A DNA stretch of 64,000 nucleotides, from positions 2,046,001-2,110,000 of the forward strand of contig NZ_FXAX01000001.1 in assembly GCF_900177805.1 (NCBI RefSeq). The letters run 5' to 3'. Of the stretch, positions 9,213 through 18,083 are shown piece after piece. The DNA is from Fibrobacter sp. UWB13 (GTDB lineage: Bacteria > Fibrobacterota > Fibrobacteria > Fibrobacterales > Fibrobacteraceae). A model generated the notes under the pieces. It was not told the origin of the DNA. It did not search any database and saw only the letters and a list, made by a program, of their open reading frames with translations. Position numbers and translations under genes: made by a program. The stretch's first letter is position 1, and every line of letters begins with the position of its first letter.

Positions 9213-10418
9213 TTATTCAACAACGACTTCTAGCCAAGAATCCTGTTTTTCCAGGGCATCAAGCAATTCATCGTTTGTTTTAAACGCAAGAATTAACATT
9301 CCAACAGCATTGTTCGCGCCTTCAAATCCGCTAACAACATCGCCCGGCTTTACCCACAAATCTCGTTCAACGACTTTTGCAGGCAAAGATTCTTTAATTT
9401 GAAGATCCTTAAAAACGCCATTCTTTTTCGAATGTAAAACAACTTCAGCCCAACAGCCATCGTAAGGTTTTTCCTGAATATCGCTAATAGGATCCCCAAC
9501 CGCAGCTCGCGTACACGCAGTGATCAAGTCGACACCAGTAGCATATCGGAGCATTTCAGCCAATCTGTTGCCACCGCCACGAGGAGACACTTCCATGATG
9601 TATGGCTTTCCATTTGTGCCTACGCGCGTTTCGATATTGTAGATGCTCGTCCGCATGCCAAGAAGAGTTATCAAGCGCTGAATTTCCGACTTTAAATACT
9701 CTTCCTCTTCGCTCGTAAATGTCGACGGCCAGCTAAAAGCGGCAGGAACATAAGGATTCACGGCATTGACATCAAAACGCTGCGCAGAAAAAGATGTAAC
9801 CAACATTTTTCCGTTATACGAAAAACAATCTGAATCCGAAGAACAGCCCTGTTTTTCAATAAACTCTTCTACAATAATGTTGCCTTTAAAAGCATGATCG
9901 AAAGCATACTGAAGCGCGGGCTTCAGTTGGTCTTCAGAATCCACCCTAGAAACACCTTTTGACCCAGCCGAGTCTGTCGGTTTTACAATTACCGGATACT
10001 GATACCAATCTAAATCGCTCAAAGCCTCCTCCATCGAGGAAAAGCCCCTTGCTCTCGGAACATTAAAGCCATTAGCCGTAAGAAAAGCGCGGAATTTGTC
10101 TTTATTCTGTAGGATCTCTACAGACTCATAAGGACCAAATGCTGGCAAGCCCATTTTATCCTGGACATAGGCTGCCGAAACGACCCCAGGATCAACGCCA
10201 AAAGACATAATGCCGTCAATATTCTTTTCTTGAGCGACCTTAAGAACGGCTTCTTTATCCAAAACACTGACATTCACGTATTCGTCAGAATACTTATGCG
10301 CAATATTACCTTCCTTATAGTCAGCCGTAATAACGTAATATCCCTGTTCATGAGCAGCCTTTATGACAGGGAGCAAATAACGGATTCCGCCAAGCAGCAT
10401 CAGTTTCTTTTTATTCAT
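9213..10418 (-). CDS. ATP-grasp carboxylate-amine ligase
   Basis: 401 residues with the carbamoyl-phosphate-synthase-like ATP-grasp layout: an N-terminal Rossmann-like part (KLMLLGGIRYLLPVIKAA), the ATP-binding segment PVIVKPTDSAGSKGV (about 142-156), IIVEEFI, and the metal-binding end YIMEVSPRGGGNR. Enzymes of this type form amide or peptide bonds through acyl-phosphates. SD AAGGGA lies nine bases before the ATG. It is the only minus-strand gene in this part of the locus and is transcribed away from the aminotransferase gene, sharing a 166-base divergent region. A second ATP-grasp (11747-12937) lies nearby, so both may attach an amino acid or amine to the polysaccharide or a sugar precursor. 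The substrate is unknown. Confidence 0.88.
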   Translation of the reverse strand: MNKKKLMLLGGIRYLLPVIKAAHEQGYYVITADYKEGNIAHKYSDEYVNVSVLDKEAVLKVAQEKNIDGIMSFGVDPGVVSAAYVQDKMGLPAFGPYESVEILQNKDKFRAFLTANGFNVPRARGFSSMEEALSDLDWYQYPVIVKPTDSAGSKGVSRVDSEDQLKPALQYAFDHAFKGNIIVEEFIEKQGCSSDSDCFSYNGKMLVTSFSAQRFDVNAVNPYVPAAFSWPSTFTSEEEEYLKSEIQRLITLLGMRTSIYNIETRVGTNGKPYIMEVSPRGGGNRLAEMLRYATGVDLITACTRAAVGDPISDIQEKPYDGCWAEVVLHSKKNGVFKDLQIKESLPAKVVERDLWVKPGDVVSGFEGANNAVGMLILAFKTNDELLDALEKQDSWLEVVVE

Positions 10419-10543
10419 GAAACAATAGTCCCTTAAAATTTACACCCCTAATATAAAAAACTTCTCTACGGTTTCTTTTTACAATCGCTTTTTTACAGCT
10501 TTTGTGCTTTTGCTTTTTTCGGGCCAACCGTTAAAAAACTATA

Positions 10544-10573
10544 TTGCATTAGGTAAAATTTCAGAATTATATC
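10544..10573 (+). promoter_or_regulatory. Possible promoter for the aminotransferase module
   Basis: TTGCAT (10544-10549) and TATATC (10568-10573) are spaced 18 bases apart, a reasonable -35/-10 pair. The -10 lies only 11 bases before the ATG at 10585, and no Shine-Dalgarno follows, so the transcript could be nearly leaderless. Read by eye only. Confidence 0.35.
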
Positions 10574-10584
10574 TAATTCACAAT

Positions 10585-11700
10585 ATGCCTAAAGATTTAA
10601 TAACTGTCACATCACCGCTTCTGCCATCTCTTGACGACTTTATTCCGATGTTAAAAGACATCTGGAACCGCAAATGGCTTACAAACAACGGGCACTACCA
10701 TCAGGAACTAGAAGAAGCTCTAGCAGACTATCTCGGAGTCAAATACATAAGCCTTTTTACAAATGGCACGCTACCTTTGATTACCGCACTACAAGCGATG
10801 CGCATCACAGGCGAGGTGATTACGACACCTTACAGCTTTGTCGCCACGACGCACTCTATCTGGTGGAACGGCCTTAAGCCCGTATTTGTAGATGTCGATG
10901 AAGCTACGGGCAATATCGATCCAGAAAAAATCGAAGCGGCAATCACGCCGCATACAACAGCCATCATGCCGGTACACGTCTACGGCACGCCTTGCAACAT
11001 AAAGCGCATCCAGGAAATCGCAGACATTTATGGCTTAAAGATAATCTATGACGCAGCCCACGCCTTTGGTGTACGCATCAATGGAGAATCGGTCCTGAAA
11101 GCAGGAGACATCAGCACGCTCAGTTTCCACGCCACCAAGGTCTACAACACCATAGAAGGCGGCGCCCTAATATGCCATGACGAAGCCACCAAGAACCGCA
11201 TAGACTATCTTAAGAACTTCGGCTTCGCCGACGAGACGACAGTTGTCGCCCCCGGCATAAACAGCAAGATGGACGAAGTCCGTGCTGCATACGGATTACT
11301 GAACCTGAAACAAGTCGATGCCGCAATTGAAAAACGCAAGGCAATAGCCAACAAGTATAGAGAAGCCCTGAAAGAAATCGATGGCATCCGATTCCTCTCG
11401 GATATCGAAGGTGTCCGCCACAACTATGCCTACTTCCCCATTTTCATCAACGAAAAAGAATACGGTCTTAGTCGTGACGCATTGTACGAGAAACTCAAGG
11501 AAAACGACATCTACGGACGTCGCTATTTCTACCCGCTCATCAGCACGTTCTCGGCATACAAGGGACTGGACTCCGCCAATCCTTCAAACCTTCCCATAGC
11601 CCACAAACTCGCGTCCCAGGTGCTTTGCCTTCCGATGTTTGCAACTCTTGACGAAAATGGAATCGACAGAGTTATCGAAGTCATTAGAAATCATAAATAA
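10585..11700 (+). CDS. DegT/DnrJ/EryC1/StrS family sugar aminotransferase
   Basis: 371 residues from the ATG at 10585. An upstream in-frame GTG at 10504 would add 27 residues unlike the family, so it was rejected. Fold-type I PLP enzyme: FTNGTL near residue 58, VITTPYSFVATTH (about 78-90), IYDAAHAFG (154-162), and SFHATKVYN with the Schiff-base lysine at Lys185. The closest type known to me is VioA/FdtB-like, which transfers an amino group to a 4-keto nucleotide sugar. It starts a module with the ATP-grasp and PLP-decarboxylase genes that follow, so its product may be an amino sugar that is then acylated. No SD precedes the start. Confidence 0.92.
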   Translation: MPKDLITVTSPLLPSLDDFIPMLKDIWNRKWLTNNGHYHQELEEALADYLGVKYISLFTNGTLPLITALQAMRITGEVITTPYSFVATTHSIWWNGLKPVFVDVDEATGNIDPEKIEAAITPHTTAIMPVHVYGTPCNIKRIQEIADIYGLKIIYDAAHAFGVRINGESVLKAGDISTLSFHATKVYNTIEGGALICHDEATKNRIDYLKNFGFADETTVVAPGINSKMDEVRAAYGLLNLKQVDAAIEKRKAIANKYREALKEIDGIRFLSDIEGVRHNYAYFPIFINEKEYGLSRDALYEKLKENDIYGRRYFYPLISTFSAYKGLDSANPSNLPIAHKLASQVLCLPMFATLDENGIDRVIEVIRNHK

Positions 11701-11746
11701 TACACTCTTCGAAATAGACAATCGTTAAAACGGCTTTTGGATTAAA

Positions 11747-12937
11747 ATGAAAAAACGAATTATTTTCTTTGATGCTAATTTATCAACGCTGCCGGCAATA
11801 AAATATGCAAAGTCATGCGGATTTCATGTCGTAACATGTGATAATAAAGCCGAAAATCCAGGGCACAAAGAAGCCGACGAATCCATACTAATCAGCACCT
11901 ACGACTTGGACGCCATAGATGCATACATCGAAAAGAACCCCGTAGATGGCGTAGTCTATTTTGCATCGGCACACGGCTCTTATGCAGGAAGCCACGTCAT
12001 TGAGAAATTCCACCTGCCTGGAATTACAGAGTCTATCAAAGACACGTTATCCTATAAAGACAACTTTAGGCAATACCTTAAAAACAACGGTTTTTCGTCT
12101 TATCCCAAGTTCATTTTACTTAAGGGCAACACCATTCCTGCAAACATAGACTCCTTAACGTTTCCAGTTATCGTAAAGCCAACAGACTCTGGCGGAAACA
12201 AAGGCATTACGAAAGTTTCAGACATAGCAAAGTTGCAAGAAGCAGTAAATCTCGCCTTTGAGGAATCTAGAAGCGGAAATGTTGTCATCGAAGAATACAT
12301 TGACGGAACACTCCAAATAAATGGGGACTGCATCGTAGAAAATGGGGTGGTCAAGCTAGCATTTTTAGGGAGATACCTTTATCCATCTTGCAACAAGATC
12401 CTGCCATGCGCAACAATCTTCGGCAATGGAGTGCTTTCAGACGACACATTAGCACAGGTCAAGCGCGAAATACAGAAACTCGTGTCCTCCACCGGAATTA
12501 AATCCGCTGCTTTAAATCTCGAATTTAGAGTATCTTCTTCAGGAAAGATTTATTTTATCGAAGTCAACACAAGACATAGTGGCAATTTCATATACCAGAT
12601 GATGAATATGGCGTATGGAATCAGCCTAGAGGAAATCTCTGTAAAACTGGCGTTAGGCGAAGCGCTTGGTATAACCAACGAATCCCCCAATGGCTATTTT
12701 GCGTACACCCTGTTCTATTCAGAAAAAGACGGCATACTAGACAGCATAGAGATTTCTGAAGAACTCAACAAATACATTTTCAAGAAAATAATTTTCAAAA
12801 AAGCAGGCGACACCATAAACAAGCTGACCGTGCTTTCTGATCGAATCGGCGTATGTCTCCTAAAATTCCCTTCATTCGAAAAAATGACCGAAATAACAGA
12901 AAACTTCGGAAACTACTATCACATCAACTTAAAATAA
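11747..12937 (+). CDS. ATP-grasp domain ligase, second copy
   Basis: 396 residues. The N-terminal pre-ATP-grasp fold begins KKRIIFFDANLSTLPAI. The ATP-grasp core shows PVIVKPTDSGGNKGI (about 142-156), VVIEEYI, and the metal-binding segment YFIEVNTRHSGN. It is clearly related to the minus-strand ATP-grasp at 9213-10418 but only moderately similar. It sits 46 bases after the aminotransferase and four bases before the decarboxylase, so it is probably co-expressed with both. The likely chemistry is ATP-dependent amide formation between a carboxylate (amino acid or uronate) and an amine. The coding sequence is visibly AT-rich and lacks an SD, suggesting recent acquisition. Confidence 0.87.
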   Translation: MKKRIIFFDANLSTLPAIKYAKSCGFHVVTCDNKAENPGHKEADESILISTYDLDAIDAYIEKNPVDGVVYFASAHGSYAGSHVIEKFHLPGITESIKDTLSYKDNFRQYLKNNGFSSYPKFILLKGNTIPANIDSLTFPVIVKPTDSGGNKGITKVSDIAKLQEAVNLAFEESRSGNVVIEEYIDGTLQINGDCIVENGVVKLAFLGRYLYPSCNKILPCATIFGNGVLSDDTLAQVKREIQKLVSSTGIKSAALNLEFRVSSSGKIYFIEVNTRHSGNFIYQMMNMAYGISLEEISVKLALGEALGITNESPNGYFAYTLFYSEKDGILDSIEISEELNKYIFKKIIFKKAGDTINKLTVLSDRIGVCLLKFPSFEKMTEITENFGNYYHINLK

Positions 12938-12941
12938 AAAA

Positions 12942-14168
12942 ATGTTTAATACAATAAAAAACATAGCCAATGAAGTCGGCACTCCTTTCTACATAGCACA
13001 TCCGAGCCGATTCAAGGACAACATAAAAAATTTCCGCCAAGCCTTTCTATCGCAATACGATCGATTCATTCTGTCCTATTCATTTAAAACGAATTACACG
13101 CCATTCTTACTGGAAATCGTCAAAGAACTAGGTGCTTACGCAGAGGTTGTTTCAGAAATAGAATACGATTTGGCACTATTGATGGGTTTTCAGGGCGAGC
13201 ATATCGTCTTGAACGGGCCCATAAAAGACGAGCCTCTATTAAGGAAAGCTATCATCAACGGTAGCATTATTCATCTTGACTGCATGTATGAAGTAGACTC
13301 TGTTCTCAAAATAAAGGAAGAGTCACCCAATCAACCTATTCGTGTTGGTTTACGTATAAACATGGAAATCAATACTGAAAACGGAGCTTCGGCAGTTCAA
13401 GGAGGATTAAAAGAAAGTCGTTTTGGCTTTACCGCGAAAGCTTTAAAAGACGCTATTTCAAAACTAAAAAGCGCAGACATAGAAATCATCTCGCTCCACG
13501 GTCATACATCATCAACAAATCGCGTTGTAGACAACTACAAAATCATAGCGTCTCGGTTGATGGAAGTCATATCCATTCACCAACTCAATCACATTAAATA
13601 TATCGACCTGGGTGGAGGCTTCTTTGGTGCAGCCCCCAAAGAAGTTGACATTTCAAAAAAGCCCACCTATCAAGATTATGCCCAAGGCATTTGCAATGTC
13701 CTTTTGAGCAATAGCGACTTTCAGAAACTAAGACCCTACATTGTCATAGAGCCTGGGGCATCTGTTGTTACAAATGTTTTCGACATCGCCACGCAAATAT
13801 ACCAGCGCAAACAAATAAACAACAAAGATTTCATTATTGTAGACGCAAGCATCTATCAAGTAAGACCTCCTGCAGGAAAAGTAAATTATCCTTTTGAAGA
13901 GTGCAGCCCCAACGAGGCTCAAAATGAAATTACCGTCGACATTGTCGGTTCCACATGTATGGAAGTGGACAGAATTTCCGAACAGGTAAAGCTCTCTCAT
14001 TACCAAAAAGGAGACTTCCTAATTTACAAGGGCAGTGGCGCCTACCAAAACAATTTGACACCATTCTTTATCAATCCGCGCTGTGCCATTGTAGAATTGA
14101 CACCAGACGGATACAAAATCATCCGCAAACGACAAGATGCAAAGCATTTATTAGATCTTCTGCAATAA
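12942..14168 (+). CDS. PLP-dependent decarboxylase, diaminopimelate/ornithine decarboxylase fold (type III)
   Basis: 408 residues. An alanine-racemase-type barrel with the PLP lysine in SYSFKTN (Lys49), HGHTS at 186-190, the phosphate-binding GGGF (224-227) and EPG (270-272). The C-terminal beta domain keeps the catalytic Cys339 and Asp343 of the C-x-x-x-D motif (CMEVD). The active-site set is therefore complete, and decarboxylation of an amino-acid-like substrate is likely. It is unlikely to be the housekeeping LysA, because it lies in a surface-polysaccharide locus directly behind an ATP-grasp ligase. Related enzymes decarboxylate carrier- or ligase-bound amino acids (BtrK type). The start follows four bases after the previous stop, without an SD. 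Confidence 0.88.
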   Translation: MFNTIKNIANEVGTPFYIAHPSRFKDNIKNFRQAFLSQYDRFILSYSFKTNYTPFLLEIVKELGAYAEVVSEIEYDLALLMGFQGEHIVLNGPIKDEPLLRKAIINGSIIHLDCMYEVDSVLKIKEESPNQPIRVGLRINMEINTENGASAVQGGLKESRFGFTAKALKDAISKLKSADIEIISLHGHTSSTNRVVDNYKIIASRLMEVISIHQLNHIKYIDLGGGFFGAAPKEVDISKKPTYQDYAQGICNVLLSNSDFQKLRPYIVIEPGASVVTNVFDIATQIYQRKQINNKDFIIVDASIYQVRPPAGKVNYPFEECSPNEAQNEITVDIVGSTCMEVDRISEQVKLSHYQKGDFLIYKGSGAYQNNLTPFFINPRCAIVELTPDGYKIIRKRQDAKHLLDLLQ

Positions 14169-14200
14169 GCATCAAAATATATTATACAAAAAGAATCATC

Positions 14201-15928
14201 ATGAACACCCAACCTCTCGTCAGCATCCTTTGCGCAACATATAATCAAAAAAATTTCATTGCGCAAACCATTGAAGGCTTTCTTATGCAGAAAGTCAATT
14301 TTCCTATAGAAATCATCATTCACGACGATGCATCTACTGACGGGACTACGGAAATTATCGCACAATACGCCCAAAAGTACCCCAACCTGATTAAGGCAAT
14401 TCTACAGAAAGAAAATCAATACTCTAAGATTAAGGATATTTGGAGTAAATTCATTTATCCTTCTGCCAAAGGAAAATACTTTGCTGAATGCGAAGGCGAT
14501 GACTACTGGACGGATCCAAACAAACTGCAAAGGCAAGTAGACTTTCTCGAATCACATCCAGACTACATATTGTCCACTGAAAATGCCAATGTTCTTTTTA
14601 CCGAAACGAACATTATAAAGCCTTTTTCAACAGAACCCGAACACGATGTAAGCCTTGACGATTTGCTCATCCGCCGAAGATTTCCAACAGCTTCAGTAGT
14701 GTACCGCAATACATACATTAAAGAACTAAGTCAGCAAGAAACTTCATCTTTTGACACCATGATGTGGGCTTTCCTTGCCCAAAAAGGAAAAGTTCATTTC
14801 AATCCCATAATTTCATCAGTTTACCGTCGTGGCAGTGGAGTCACTGAATCGAACAAAATAAAATGGGCGTACACAAATGAGCGGTATAATAAAGAAATTA
14901 CAGAATTTTTCAAGCCAAACAAATCTGTAATCAAAGAGCGCAATAAAGCACTCTATCAAGATTTCAGGAACGGGATCAAGGCAGCCAAAAAGCAAGGTAA
15001 GAGAAACGATTACCTAAAATTAAGCGCCAAAGCATTCTGCCTCAGTCCATTGAGTTACATTGCAGATATTTTTAAGCGCAGATGGAAAAAATACATAACT
15101 GGTGAAGAAAAGCGCATCCAAAGAGCAAATTTTTGGGTTAAGTTTCAACCAACAAAAAAACTAGCACCCTCTCATAGAGAAACCCCTATCGTCGTTTCCC
15201 TCACAAGCTATCCCGCCCGATTCAGCACACTTCATCTTTGCTTAAAGTCGATTTTCAACCAGACACTACAAGCAGACAAAATCGTCTTGTATTTAGACAA
15301 GACTGTTTCATTGCAAGATGTTCCTAAAAAAATATTAGACATGCGAGATAAAGGTCTCGAAATTCGCACTATCTGCGAAAACATCAAGCCGCATAACAAG
15401 TATTTCTATGCAATGCAGGAATTTTCCAATGCCATCATAATCACGGTGGATGATGACGCTTTGTATTCAAAAGACTGTATCGAATCTCTTTACAGAAACT
15501 TTAAAAAATATCCCAACTGTATTTCCGCAAGACGAGTTCATAAAACAACACATTTGCTTGATGGAACAATAGCCCCTTACAAGCTGTGGGATTTAGAATA
15601 TAAAAAAATAGCAACCCCCTCTTCCGATCTTATGGCTACCGGAGTAGGAGGTGTATTATATCCCCCGCATATTTTCAATACCAATAGCGATTATTTCAAG
15701 ATTGAAAATATTCAAAATCACTGCCTTAACGCGGATGACGTCTGGTTAATGTTTATTGAGAACAGAGAAGGAATAAAAGTCTGCTGGGCACCAAACAAAC
15801 ACCCTTCACCATATCCAATCATTAGCGATAAAATCAACGACTTTGCGTTAAGCAATGACAATGTTGAAAACAACAGAAATGATTATTTTATCGAAAAATG
15901 CCAAAGTTTTTTCAAGATAAATATTTGA
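14201..15928 (+). CDS. Two-domain glycosyltransferase (GT2 fused to a second GT-A domain)
   Basis: 575 residues from the ATG at 14201; an in-frame extension back to 13955 overlaps the previous gene and has no family similarity. The N-terminal GT2 domain (about 1-240) has ILCATYNQ, the nucleotide-binding HDDAST and CEGDDYW. A basic linker about 250-325 follows. The C-terminal domain (about 330-575) starts PIVVSLTSYPARF and carries TVDDDALY as its DXD-type metal site plus NADDVW further on. Two transferase domains in one chain usually add successive sugars to the same acceptor. No SD; AT-rich coding sequence like its neighbours. Confidence 0.87.
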   Translation: MNTQPLVSILCATYNQKNFIAQTIEGFLMQKVNFPIEIIIHDDASTDGTTEIIAQYAQKYPNLIKAILQKENQYSKIKDIWSKFIYPSAKGKYFAECEGDDYWTDPNKLQRQVDFLESHPDYILSTENANVLFTETNIIKPFSTEPEHDVSLDDLLIRRRFPTASVVYRNTYIKELSQQETSSFDTMMWAFLAQKGKVHFNPIISSVYRRGSGVTESNKIKWAYTNERYNKEITEFFKPNKSVIKERNKALYQDFRNGIKAAKKQGKRNDYLKLSAKAFCLSPLSYIADIFKRRWKKYITGEEKRIQRANFWVKFQPTKKLAPSHRETPIVVSLTSYPARFSTLHLCLKSIFNQTLQADKIVLYLDKTVSLQDVPKKILDMRDKGLEIRTICENIKPHNKYFYAMQEFSNAIIITVDDDALYSKDCIESLYRNFKKYPNCISARRVHKTTHLLDGTIAPYKLWDLEYKKIATPSSDLMATGVGGVLYPPHIFNTNSDYFKIENIQNHCLNADDVWLMFIENREGIKVCWAPNKHPSPYPIISDKINDFALSNDNVENNRNDYFIEKCQSFFKINI

Positions 15929-15945
15929 ATATGGGATGTGCACGA

Positions 15946-16947
15946 ATGAAAACAAAAATTGTTTATGTTCTTGTAAGCTCAGAAGACGACATCTACCTAG
16001 AGCAAGCATATGTATCAATGCTTTCAGCAAAGCATCATATGCCAGATGTCCATATTACGCTCTTAACAGATTCAAAAACAAGCGAATCCTTAACAGGAAC
16101 GAGAAAAAAAGAATCCGCTATCGCGGATGAAATAATCATTATCGAATTAGATCCATCTATTTCCGCGCAAAAAAGAAGTCGTCTATTAAAGACTAATGTT
16201 CGGAACTATGTACAAGGCGATTTTTTATTCATTGATTGCGACACAATCATTGTAAAACCATTAGATGAAATTGATGAAATTGATGTAGATATGGCTGCAT
16301 GTTGGGATACACATGTACCATTTAAAGACAATCCATACAGGTCCATGTGCCTAAAACATGGAACAAAGCTAGAATGGCCTATAGAAAACGAAACCGAATA
16401 CTTCAACAGCGGAGTAATATTCGTTCGAGACATTCCAGCAACCCACAATTTTTTTACAAGATGGAATAAAAATTATCAAGATGGGACTCTAAAAAGGGTA
16501 TCCATGGATCAACCAAGTCTAGCCAAGACAAATTACGAATTGGGACATCAAATTAAAACTTTGCCCGACTGCTGGAACTGTGAATTCAAACATGGATTAC
16601 GCCATTTTAAAGATGCAAAAATAATTCACTATTTATGCACCAGCGAAAACAATGGCAAAATGCCCCCTTTTTTGTTAAATGAAAAAAAAATTCTCCTGCA
16701 AGTCAAACAACATGGGGAAATAACGCCACAAATAGAAAAACTTTTTGACGATCCAAGTAAAGGAATTGCGCCATTAACTTGTTTAATATCAGGAAGCGAT
16801 GTTTTATTTTTTGAGGACCCTTTAATTGTTATTCTTCGGTCCTGGTATGACAAGGGTAAAAAAGCATATAAAATAATATCTTTTCTAGTCAGGAAATGTT
16901 CATTAATAAAGTCTAAAATTCGAAACAAAATAAAAAAACTTTTTTAA
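15946..16947 (+). CDS. GT8-like nucleotide-sugar transferase
   Basis: 333 residues from the ATG at 15946; an ATG at 15931 would add five residues, and either is possible. It begins TKIVYVLVSSEDDIYLEQA, with FIDCDTI as the DXD metal site and YFNSGVIFV, both typical of family 8 glycosyltransferases; MDQPSL corresponds to the usual DQD region. A basic, hydrophobic C-terminus (RSWYDKGKKAYKI and further Lys-rich helices) may hold it at the inner membrane. It lies between two other transferase-related genes. Low GC and no clear SD. Donor sugar unknown; the downstream UDP-galactopyranose mutase makes galactofuranose a candidate for one of the enzymes here. Confidence 0.82.
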   Translation: MKTKIVYVLVSSEDDIYLEQAYVSMLSAKHHMPDVHITLLTDSKTSESLTGTRKKESAIADEIIIIELDPSISAQKRSRLLKTNVRNYVQGDFLFIDCDTIIVKPLDEIDEIDVDMAACWDTHVPFKDNPYRSMCLKHGTKLEWPIENETEYFNSGVIFVRDIPATHNFFTRWNKNYQDGTLKRVSMDQPSLAKTNYELGHQIKTLPDCWNCEFKHGLRHFKDAKIIHYLCTSENNGKMPPFLLNEKKILLQVKQHGEITPQIEKLFDDPSKGIAPLTCLISGSDVLFFEDPLIVILRSWYDKGKKAYKIISFLVRKCSLIKSKIRNKIKKLF

Positions 16948-16949
16948 TT

Positions 16950-18074
16950 ATGAAAGAATTCGATTACCTCATTGTCGGTTCAGGCCTTTTCGGCGCCACA
17001 TTTGCATACCGCGCCACCCGTGCCGGAAAAAAATGTCTCGTCATAGATAAGCGCGCACAACTTGGTGGAAATGTCTATTGCGAAAACATTGAAGGTATCA
17101 ATGTCCACAAGTACGGAGCCCATATTTTCCATACTAGCAACAAGCAAGTATGGGACTTCGTAAATTCCATCGTGGAATTCAACCGCTACACGAACAGCCC
17201 TGTTGCAAACTACAAAGGCAAGCTTTATAATCTGCCATTCAACATGAACACGTTCTACCAGATGTGGGGCGTCACAACGCCGGCAGAGGCAAAGGCAAAA
17301 ATCGAAGAGCAAAAAGCCGAAGCCATTGCCGCATTGAATGGTCGCGAGCCAGCAAACCTCGAAGAACAGGCGCTCACGCTCGTCGGCAAGGACATCTTCG
17401 AAAAGCTCATCAAGGAATACACCGAAAAGCAGTGGGGCCGTAATTGCAAGGACTTGCCGGCGTTCATCATCAAGCGCCTCCCAGTGCGTCTCATATTCGA
17501 CAACAACTACTTTAACGACAAGTACCAGGGCATTCCTATCGGCGGTTACAACAAGCTCATTGACGGATTGCTCACCGGAATCAAGACGCGCACCGGCGTC
17601 GATTTCTTTGCTGAATATAAAGACAACAGGCGTGAAATAGCAGACAAGCTTGTCTACACAGGCGCCATTGATGAATTTTTCGGCTATAAGCTCGGCAAGC
17701 TCGACTGGCGCACCGTCAGTTTCAAGACGCGCACAGAAAACACGCCAAACTTCCAAGGAAACGCCGTCGTCAACTACACTTCGCATGACCAGCCGTATAC
17801 ACGTATCATCGAGCACAAGCATTTTGAAATGTTCGGCGCCGATGTCTATAGCGTTCCGAAAACGGTTGTCTCAGAAGAATACTCCACCGAATACAAAGAC
17901 GGCATGGAACCTTACTACCCCGTCAATGATGAGCGCAACAACAAGCTCGCCGAAGAATACCGCAAACTAGCCGATCAAGAAAAAGATGTCATCTTTGGAG
18001 GCCGTCTTGCGCAATACAAGTATTACGACATGGCCCCGATTATCGAGCAAGTCCTGAACATTGAAAAATTCTAA
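16950..18074 (+). CDS. glf: UDP-galactopyranose mutase
   Basis: 374 residues, normal length for Glf. Converts UDP-galactopyranose to UDP-galactofuranose using reduced FAD. The N-terminal FAD motif is YLIVGSGLFGA, followed by LGGNVY, HKYGAHIFHT and RYTNSP, which are signature segments of the family. Later segments EKQWG, IPIGGYNKLI and DYRT-like LDWRTVSF also match. The presence of glf predicts galactofuranose in the polymer made by this locus. It starts two bases after the previous stop without an SD. Its GC is higher than in the four preceding genes, so the AT-rich island ends about here. Confidence 0.96.
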   Translation: MKEFDYLIVGSGLFGATFAYRATRAGKKCLVIDKRAQLGGNVYCENIEGINVHKYGAHIFHTSNKQVWDFVNSIVEFNRYTNSPVANYKGKLYNLPFNMNTFYQMWGVTTPAEAKAKIEEQKAEAIAALNGREPANLEEQALTLVGKDIFEKLIKEYTEKQWGRNCKDLPAFIIKRLPVRLIFDNNYFNDKYQGIPIGGYNKLIDGLLTGIKTRTGVDFFAEYKDNRREIADKLVYTGAIDEFFGYKLGKLDWRTVSFKTRTENTPNFQGNAVVNYTSHDQPYTRIIEHKHFEMFGADVYSVPKTVVSEEYSTEYKDGMEPYYPVNDERNNKLAEEYRKLADQEKDVIFGGRLAQYKYYDMAPIIEQVLNIEKF

Positions 18075-18083
18075 ATTTCAGCC

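Noticed and set aside
12942-14168. Housekeeping diaminopimelate decarboxylase (lysA)
   Set aside because: The fold and catalytic residues match, but the genomic setting and low overall resemblance in the substrate-specificity region argue for a specialised role.
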